Translations under genes and position numbers: made by a program
Assembly (NCBI GenBank): GCA_021018995.1
Contig: CM037595.1
Coordinates: 92,454,491 to 92,518,490 of the forward strand
Origin: Chloranthus sessilifolius
Lineage: Eukaryota > Streptophyta > Magnoliopsida > Chloranthales > Chloranthaceae
DNA length: 64,000 nucleotides
Direction: 5' to 3'
The notes under the pieces: model-generated
Seen by the model: only the letters and a program-made list of their open reading frames with translations
The model's database searches: none
What the model was told of the DNA's origin: nothing
Shown here: piece after piece, positions 57,420-64,000 of the stretch
Numbering within the stretch: position 1 is the stretch's first letter
How the letters are laid out: the number at the start of each line of letters is the position of its first letter

Positions 57420-57602
57420 CAAGACAGTCAGAATGAACACTAATGGCAATAAAATTGATTTTGATGGAGATATCTTCAACTACCTTTCTAAGGATCAACC
57501 TCTTCTGGATAAGCTCATCAAAACAGTCAAGATGAACACTAATGGCAACAAAATTGATTTTGATGGAGATATCTTCAACTGCCTTTCTAAGGATCAACCT
57601 TC
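57420..57602. repeat. About 81 bp tandem duplication in the LINE-C inter-domain region
   Basis: CTTCTGGATAAGCTCATCAA followed by ACAGTCA-GATGAACACTAATGGCAA, then AAAATTGATTTTGATGGAG and ATCTTCAACT(A/G)CCTTTCTAAGGATCAACC, occurs twice (from about 57,401 and 57,508). The copies differ by a few bases, and the duplication adds residues between zf-RVT and RNase H. Confidence 0.9.
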
Positions 57603-57842
57603 TGTGAGTAGTCTTGTCTTAAAAAATTCTTTGATTTCGTTCATGCCATAGATGCCATATTACCGCAGAAAATGCTATGAGAAGCATAGCCAAACGTCGA
57701 GATTTTCCTTTGAATTCTTCAATGATGAAGAGCACCTCATCCTCGAGGCGGCTCTAACCCCTGTAAGGAAGATGGAGTCGAGCAAGGATTGATCTCCACA
57801 CCCATCTAGAAAGCGGGCAATAGAAGAATACATGATCATGGG

Positions 57843-57977
57843 CATGGAAACGCATTAAATGTACCATATCGTTCATTTGTATTAGATAGATTTATTACAT
57901 GCAATGTATCCCCAGATAAGATCGTTCCTGCAGACGATCGTCCGATACGTACCGGTTTTCCGGCATTTTAACCCATG
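57843..57977. mobile_element. hAT-like MITE, short copy (135 bp), inside LINE-C
   Basis: Flanked by the 8 bp duplication ATCATGGG (57,835-57,842 and 57,978-57,985). Removing it with one duplicate restores LINE-C codons E-T-H-D-H-V-F-F-Y-C on minus, the H...C end of zf-RVT. Ends are CATGGAAA and TTTTAACCCATG. Its internal GACGATCGTCCGATACGTACC resembles the larger copy at 62,238. Confidence 0.85.
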
Positions 57978-58038
57978 ATCATGGGTTTCTGGGGCCGTCC
58001 AGCAAAGAACACATCTAGATGGGATTTGAATGCCTCTC

Positions 58039-58419
58039 TTAATAAAGATTATCAATGGTCGGTAGCTTGTGATTTATGGTCAGCCAAGCACAGAAGGCGT
58101 GTTTGGGAATATGGTTCGGATGCCATATCTGGTTCGCCCAATTGACAGTAGGGCATTGAGGTCTCATGATATTCCACGCAGAGGAAATAGAGAATTTTCC
58201 ATCAGGATTCAGATCCCAAATGATTTCATCGTCGAAGAGATTTGAGGGGACCTCATGCGCTCTTACCTTTTCCCAAGCCTCACTCATACGAAGGGTACTT
58301 GCCCCCGGAAGATTCCATTGACCATCTTGAATCATTTCAGAAATCGTAATGTCGTCATTGATGCCCGATTGCAACATTAGTCTACTCCCATATATACGGA
58401 TAAGAGAGCCTTCCTCCAA
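58039..58419 (-). pseudogene. LINE-C ORF2 zf-RVT region
   Basis: Reads DDEIIWDLNPDGKFSISSAW, then IWHPNHIPKHAFCAWLTINH and, past 58,039 in another frame, RCVLCWTAPETHDH. After the MITE it resumes VFFYCPLSRWVW. C-x2-C...H-x4-C zinc motif. A stop at 58,039 precedes RCVLCW. Confidence 0.8.
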
Positions 58420-60101
58420 CCAAGGGTCTCTCCAGAAGATGGTATTAGATCCGGTGCCACAATGATGCGGATATGAGATCTAATCGTATCTCTAACTCGC
58501 ATGATTCCTCTCCATGCCCAAGAGGAGCTATTCGGCAGATTGCAAGTCCATATGTCATTCGGAATAACATATCTATGGGTGCACCATTTCTTCCATAAAG
58601 AATTCGATGATACAAGGTTCCAAAAGAGTTTTGCGAGGCTAGCATCATTCCAATCAATGAGACGGCGAAGCCCCAATCCCCCTTCTTTAACCGGTTTGCA
58701 TATTTGTTTCCAACTAATATGGTGAGCCGATTGAGGAAGAGCTGGGCGTCTCCAAAGGAATCTAGCGAAGAGACCTTCGATCTCCTTTATGACCCTCCGA
58801 GGAAGAAAGAAGACCCTGGACCAATAAATCTGGTAGCTGTTAAGGACCGCTTTGATGAGTTCAAGGCGGCCGGCATAAGACAATAAGCTACTTTTCCATC
58901 CTTTCAAGCAGTTTCGGATTGTATCGATGAGGGGGGTACAAAGGCTATATGACATCCGCGTAGAGAAAAGGGGAACGCCGAGATGCCTCAAGGGGAGCGA
59001 TCCCTCTTTAAACTTCAGATTTGACAGAATCCTAGCTTTGTCATTGCAACTCGAGCTGAATATTAAAGTGCTTTTTGCTTCATTGACTTTGAGACCCGAG
59101 AATAGATAAAATTTGTCTGGAATATCCCTCATTCCGGCAGCAGAAGAAGGCTTATCTTGGGAGAAGATAAGAAGGTCATCGGCAAATATCAAGTGAGAAA
59201 CTTCAGGGGCATCTTTGATGTTATGAGGCTTGAATTTTCCGGCAGCAACGCTCTCATCAATGGTACAGGTGAATGCTTCCATAACAATGGTGAATAATAA
59301 TGGCGAAAGAGGATCCCCCTGTCTAAGACCACAATGACTAGGAAAAACCCTATGAAGCGAACCATTAATCAAAACAGAAAACATAGGGGAAGTAATGCAT
59401 AGCTTGATCCAGTTAACCCACATATGGTCAAAGCCAAGTTGATGGAGGATGTTAAGAACAAAATCCCATCTAACTTTGTCATAAGGCTTTTAAAGATCAA
59501 TCTTCGCACATAAGGCTTTCGGTCCAGAGAGAAGGTGAGAATTTCTGACAAGTTCATGCGCCAACAGGATGTTTTCAGCGATTTTTCTACCTTTGATGAA
59601 AGCAAACTGATTCTGACTGATAATGGAAGGCAAAACCAAAGCAAATCTTTCGGCCAAATTTTTTTTGATAACTTCATATAAAAAGTTGCACAAAGAAATC
59701 GGCCGAAACTTATCAAGCGTAATAGCTCCAGTCTGTTTAGGAATCAATTTGATGGAAGTAGCATTAACGTAATCAGGGAGGTTATTCTTGATGAAAAAGG
59801 TACTTACGGCCTTGATGAGGTCGCAGCCAACGATGTCCCAATGATCTTGAAAGAACTCTGCAGAGAAGCCATTAGGTCAAGGTGCCTTATTTCGAGGAGA
59901 ATTGAAAACGATACGCTTAATTTCCTCAGCTGAGACAGCCTCACATAGGGTCGAAGCCTGAGAGGGGCTAAGCTTCCTCTTAAAAGGGAGTTGCAGAATA
60001 TCTTGACTCCCCGAGGGAGAAAAAATATGTTTGAAGTATTGGATCGCCTGAGTCCCAATCTCTTTCTCATCTGTAATGCTTACGCCAGAAGGCCCTTGCA
60101 A
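58377..60101 (-). pseudogene. LINE-C ORF2 reverse transcriptase
   Basis: From 60,101: SVSAEEIKRIVFNSPRNKAP, SIKLIPKQTGA, FRPISLCNFLYEV, NQFAFIKGRKI and AKIDL. Then comes a 348-codon open frame (59,423-58,377) with [20 protein letters not shown], the active site LIFADDLLIF, SYAGRLELIKAVL and GGLGLRRL. Breaks lie near 59,880, 59,720 and 59,490. The RT would copy element RNA at the nicked target. Confidence 0.85.
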
Positions 60102-60407
60102 CTCAAACAGACTATTTTTTGCAATACGAGAGGCAATAGAAGCATAGAAAAATTTGGAGTTTTAATCACCGCTATTGAGCAATTGTACACGAGCTTTTTG
60201 ACGCAAACTTTTCTTCAATTTGCAGTTCCTTACCCAGCTCAAGAGAGGCTTCCTTCTCACGAATGGCCAACCCCTGGTTCAAATGATCGTTATCAATATC
60301 AACCTGAATTTGCTGAAGTTTCTTTCTTGCTGCATTTGTGTGGCGTGAACAGAACCAAACGAAATAGAATTCCAGGCTTTAATCCTTGCTTTAAGGCTTC
60401 GAAGCTT

Positions 60408-61242
60408 TTATTGAAGACAAAAAAATGGCTGCCCCTGAATCTGAACATTCCAAACGTCTTTGATAAGCTCTCTGAATCCATCTTGGCTGCTCCAAATACC
60501 GAAGTATTTGAAAGGTTTCAGGCCTGCCTTCGATCGATTTTTAATCACGATTACAAGAGGGGTATGGTTGGAGATCAACGAAGAGCAATATTCTACATTG
60601 ACATTCGGGTATAAATTTCGCCAAAGGGAATTAGTTAGAACTCGATCAATTTTGGAAGAGACGCGTCTATGCCCACACGATTTATTGCTCCAGGACCAGC
60701 ATAGGCCAGTTTGTCTCATATCTGAAAGCCCACATGAGTCAATACAAGGATTGAATTCTTGAAGAGCCAGATCATAAGTGGGCAGCCCACCTATTTTTTC
60801 AGTAGGAATTCTTACAGAGTTGAAATCACCCCCAACAATCCAAGGAATGGATATAGAAGGTGCAACATCCACTAAAGAACTCCATAGAGATCCGATCGCC
60901 CTGAAGATTCGCTCCATAGATAGCTATGAGATTGAATTTGAGAGTGTCCAGAAGTCTTGTGACTTTGCAATGGATGGTTTGATTTGATTCTCGCAGCTTG
61001 GTGATAGAGAAATTGCTCGGATCCCACATTATCCAAATGCGGCCCAGGTGATGGGACTCATAATTATGTAAGGTGTTCCATTCCTGATTGATGCGTCGCT
61101 GGGCTCGACAAGCTTTGTTCAATCTTAATCTCATTTCACAAATACACATAATTCCTATGCTATTTTTATGGAGGAAATTAGCAACCTCTTTTTGTTTATC
61201 GGATTGGCCAAGACCTCTGATGTTCCAAAAAGCAAAATTCAT
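60408..61242 (-). pseudogene. LINE-C ORF2 start and APE endonuclease
   Basis: ATG at 61,242 opens MNFAFWNIRGLGQ (canonical start of LINE endonucleases), then CICEMRL (E of the ET/EM motif) and IAIYGANLQGDR. In the 60,917-60,408 frame follow WIVGGDFNSVR, KIDRVLTN and SNHTPLVI, where the usual S-D-H is S-N-H, losing one catalytic Asp. One frameshift near 60,830-60,915 separates the two frames. The start codon overlaps the ORF1 stop as ATGA. Confidence 0.85.
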
Positions 61243-61688
61243 TGGGAATCTGCAGGGAATTGGATGGGATTGCTAGACCTGGGTCTAGTAACTGACGTGG
61301 CCGATGACTTTTTAAGATTTGTTTTGTCGCCTTCGGAATAAGTTTCCTGATGAACCTTATCATTTTTAATAAGTTCACTCAGTAAAACCTCCTTCCTCGG
61401 ACAGGAAGGGTCGGCAAGTTCAGGGATGTTGAAACCGGCCACAACTTGATTTGATGGGGTTATATCGGTAATATCCTGTAGCAGTTCAAACGAATTCGAG
61501 CTCATGATCGGAGGTGGCAGAATTGGCTGCTGAAATGAATAAGTTTGCACGGCTGGGAACTGTTGCCTATTTGATACATGCCTCTCAAGAGTACTATTGC
61601 TATTCTCGTTGGCACAATATGAAGAATTGGGAAACTCAGCTTCCACAATTGGTATGAAAGGAGTCGGGAAGAAAAGCAAAACCTTCAT
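61239..61688 (-). pseudogene. LINE-C ORF1, C-terminal part
   Basis: A 149-codon frame with Pro/Ser/Gln-rich sequence and NSFELLQDITDI, a word typical of the region after the zinc knuckle in plant LINE ORF1 (N-x-F-x-L-x-D). It ends with TGA at 61,239-61,241, overlapping the ORF2 ATG. The N-terminal RNA-binding part and zinc knuckle are missing (5' truncation). The first codons fall inside the duplicated segment at 61,664-61,690 and so may not be LINE sequence. Confidence 0.65.
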
Positions 61689-61860
61689 ATCTTCCTATAG
61701 CATAGAAACTGCCGTGACTAGTTTCTCCCTCTAAATCACATAATTATTCTCTGTGAAGGGAAGCATTACTTAAAACAATAATCTCAATCAAATTTTGGAT
61801 AACTTATTATGTTATCACCACTTTAGTAATAACACTACAAATGTTTTTGGATAAGTCACA
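61664..61860 (+). repeat. Direct duplicate, copy 2 (mate at 54,421-54,610)
   Basis: See mate. Similarity starts at a purine-rich (G)GGAAAAA(A)GCAAAA(T)CCTTCAT stretch and fades after ACACTACAAATGTTTT, which is followed by a weaker GTTCATAT match. Confidence 0.8.
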
Positions 61861-62237
61861 GTGTTGCTAAAATTCTGTTCATATACTCTTTTAATTAAGA
61901 ATAAAAAAAATCCAAACTCATCATAGGGATTTAACAAAAAAATTTATAGCTGAAAGTCAAACCAAACACTAACCCTCCTTGTTCATCCGGGCTTGGGATT
62001 AGCAACGAGGAGTCAAAAGAAATATGCAAACTAAAGAAAATATATATTTTTTTTACTAGACACTAAATCTGAAATATATTTCAAGATTGTATGAAGTAAA
62101 GCAAAAAAGGGAACCCGTCCATGCGGATGTCCGCAGATGCTGGTGCATGAGCAGTCAGCAGATGGAAAGAAATATGCACAACAGAAGTTCAATAATTTGT
62201 TTCATTTCCAATGTCTGTTGGTATGTAACAGAGTAAC
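61861..62237. other. No recognised gene
   Basis: AT-rich, with no supportable coding frame or repeat beyond the duplicate edge. Ends at the 8 bp target duplication AGAGTAAC (62,230-62,237) of the MITE. Confidence 0.5.
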
Positions 62238-62692
62238 CATGGGCCAAAAAATCGTCCGATACTGATACGTATACGTATCGGTTTTGGACCTGGGCGGTAC
62301 GATACATTGCCTATGTATCGTACCCCCAAAAAAATAGGGTAATTATCGTCCGATACGGGCAATGTATCGCCCGTATCGGACGATACGGACGATACTTTGA
62401 AATTATCGGGCGATAATTTCAAATTATCGTCCGATAATTTGATTTTTAATTTTTTGAAAATATATATATATATCAAAACGATACATTCAATGTATCGCCG
62501 ATACGCGATACGTATCGAACGATATGGACGATACGTATCGTCCGATACGGACGATAATTTGATTTTTTAGATTTTTTGAAAAAAAATAAAAATGTATTGA
62601 ACCGATACATTCAATGTATCGGACGATACGCGATACGTATCATCCTGAACTTCAGGACGATACGTATCGAAAATCCGATATTTTAACCCTTG
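62238..62692. mobile_element. hAT-like MITE, long copy (455 bp), with CGATACGTATCG repeats
   Basis: Bounded by AGAGTAAC on both sides (62,230-62,237 and 62,693-62,700). Left end CATGGGCCAAAAAATCG; right end, reverse-complemented, CAAGGGTTAAAATATCGG: imperfect terminal inverted repeats of about 17 bp. An 8 bp duplication and CA-start ends fit the hAT superfamily. The interior is built from GATACGTATCG, CGTCCGATACG and AATGTATCG words in both orientations and could fold extensively. No coding capacity. Confidence 0.85.
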
Positions 62693-62762
62693 AGAGTAAC
62701 AGAACGAAAAAACAATTCTTCATATGTCTCATAAACAAAAAAAATAACGTACAGACTGACTA

Positions 62763-63795
62763 GGAGTCGGATGGGTCTCCATAGCCCACACATCATTCCA
62801 GAAATCGATCCTTTATCACCCCAACTGAAATTGATACAATCCCTGAATTCAGCAGTCACTGCCTTGATTCCCTTCTACCACCCAGAGACATTGCTGTCAT
62901 CATCACCATTTAGATCCCATCCATTACTGCACATCCCATGCATAGCGCTGACCACCTGCCATCAAAGTTTATCTCCTTCTCTATCATCCCCAATCCTCCA
63001 CAGCCACTTTTCAAGCAAAGCCTTATTCACCACCGCCAATCTTCTAATACCGGACCCCCTATTCTTCTTCTCCCCACAGCAGGCAAATGGAGTTTCCTTT
63101 CTGCTCTCCCCCTCTCCAAAGGAAATTCCTAACTATCTTTTCAAGTTGGATTATAATACTAACAGGGGTAACATACAAGGACATGAAGATCAGGAGAGAA
63201 GCAAAAGTGGACGTAATAAGCGTAAGCCTTCCCCCATTACCGTGCAGCTTACTTTTCCAAGTTGCTAATCTTTTCCAGAATCTATGAACCTCCAGGTCCC
63301 ACACACTGGCTCTGAGCTTCCCAATTCCAATCGGCAGTCCAAGATAAGTGAAAGGTAGGCTATCCTGCAAACACTCCACCTCATTAACCAGCGAAACCAA
63401 AGCATCTTGATCAGCGTTAACCCCTGTCATTCTACATTTGTGAAGATTGACCGTTTGCACAGGAAGATCACACTGTCATCAACATACTGGAGGTGGGTAA
63501 CGGCCAGCCCATTAGTGGCAACTGTGAAACCCCTGAAGAGACTAAGTTTTGTGCACTTCTCTGAAGTGTCCTATGAAGAGCCTCTCCAACAATGTCAAAG
63601 AGCAGAGGGGATAGGGGATCCCCTTGTCGCAAACCTCTCGAGCTAGAAATACTCTTTAGGGCTGCCGTTAACCAGGATCGAGAATCTAGAGGAACCATAG
63701 CAGCCCTTAATCCACTTTTGCCAAATAACCCTAAACCCCATTCTCCCCAAACTATACTGCAAAAATTCCCAGTCCATGCGATCATGCTCCAACCT
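62763..63795 (-). mobile_element. LINE-D: internal fragment of an L1-type element
   Basis: On minus, from 63,795: [55 protein letters not shown] (active site YVDD), YLGLPIGIGKL and NGGRLTLI. Toward 62,770, in shifting frames, come LLEKWLWRIGDD and FSWGDKGSI. It is closest to LINE-A/B in these words. It ends abruptly on both sides, has no poly(A), and has several stops and frameshifts. Confidence 0.8.
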
Positions 63796-63887
63796 TTATT
63801 TGGTCATTGAATATCGAGGGGCTTGACTCTTTGGATGGGTTGGCATGCTTTTACTCTGTTAGTTACTTCTTTTGGGCTAGTCGATTA

Positions 63888-63950
<63 letters not shown>

Positions 63951-64000
63951 CCTTGATCAGTACAATGGTTTCTCATTCTCCAAACGGTGATTGATATCCC
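63796..64000. repeat. (CT)n microsatellite and window end
   Basis: (CT)n with one TTTC interruption at 63,888-63,950, about 30 units. No gene in the flanking 100 bp. Confidence 0.95.

Larger units (their letters stand above)
56786..61690 (-). mobile_element. LINE-C: L1-type element with C-terminal RNase H, best preserved copy
   Basis: Minus strand, from ORF1 C-terminal part (61,688) through ORF2 to a poly(A) tail seen as T-run 56,786-56,797. ORF2 has APE endonuclease, RT with a 348-codon uninterrupted frame, zf-RVT and an RNase H at the 3' end, the latter absent from LINE-A/B. Sequence is clearly different from A/B (active site FADD rather than YADD). 5'-truncated within ORF1. A 135 bp MITE sits in the zf-RVT part. 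Confidence 0.85.

Noticed and set aside
61088-61276. Plus-strand frames across 58.5-61.3 kb
   Set aside because: Shadows of LINE-C ORF2 on the minus strand, with no motifs of their own.

Overview
This is repeat-dominated nuclear DNA of a flowering plant. The evidence is AT-rich sequence, plant L1-type LINEs, a Tat-lineage Ty3/gypsy retrotransposon, a plant-specific DUF1985-Ulp1 gene, and spliceosomal GT-AG introns. I cannot name the species. Almost every recognisable coding block belongs to a mobile element, and most carry stops or frameshifts. The only candidate host-gene piece is a short first exon near 45.0 kb.

Layout. (1) 1-8.0 kb and 29.6-39.7 kb are one low-complexity family, packed with short inverted motifs built from GAAGCG and CGCTTC (typical form GAAGCG-TCAT-CGCTTC). 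They include tandem copies of two unknown small ORFs and, at 34.4-38.8 kb on the minus strand, an intron-containing gene with DUF1985 and Ulp1 (C48 protease) domains. The motif arrays lie in noncoding DNA, including introns of that gene. This resembles the arrangement I recall for VANDAL-type Mutator elements and their anti-silencing VANC proteins. (2) 8.0-29.56 kb is a minus-strand Tat-type Ty3/gypsy element (gag, PR, RT-RH, archaeal-type RNase H, IN) with one recognisable LTR. It is split by a 5.9 kb non-autonomous LTR element (9,436-15,315, target duplication GTTAT) and by a solo LTR (17,819-21,869, CATCC). That solo LTR is itself split by another solo LTR (19,293-21,545, ATAAC). A relative of the last one sits at 3,645-6,251 (CGTAC). 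(3) 39.7-46.7 kb is mostly unrecognised DNA with TA repeats, an inverted-repeat foldback element at 42.16-43.26 kb, and the candidate host exon. (4) 46.7-64 kb holds four LINE copies: A on plus; B, C and D on minus. LINE-C carries a 135 bp hAT-like MITE whose larger relative lies at 62,238-62,692.

The most striking general pattern is that unrelated elements here (five LTR copies or families, the Ulp1 element, the foldback element and the MITEs) each carry clusters of their own short CpG-containing palindrome in noncoding DNA. Nested insertion order can be read directly, because several target sites restore an open retrotransposon reading frame when the insert and one target copy are removed.
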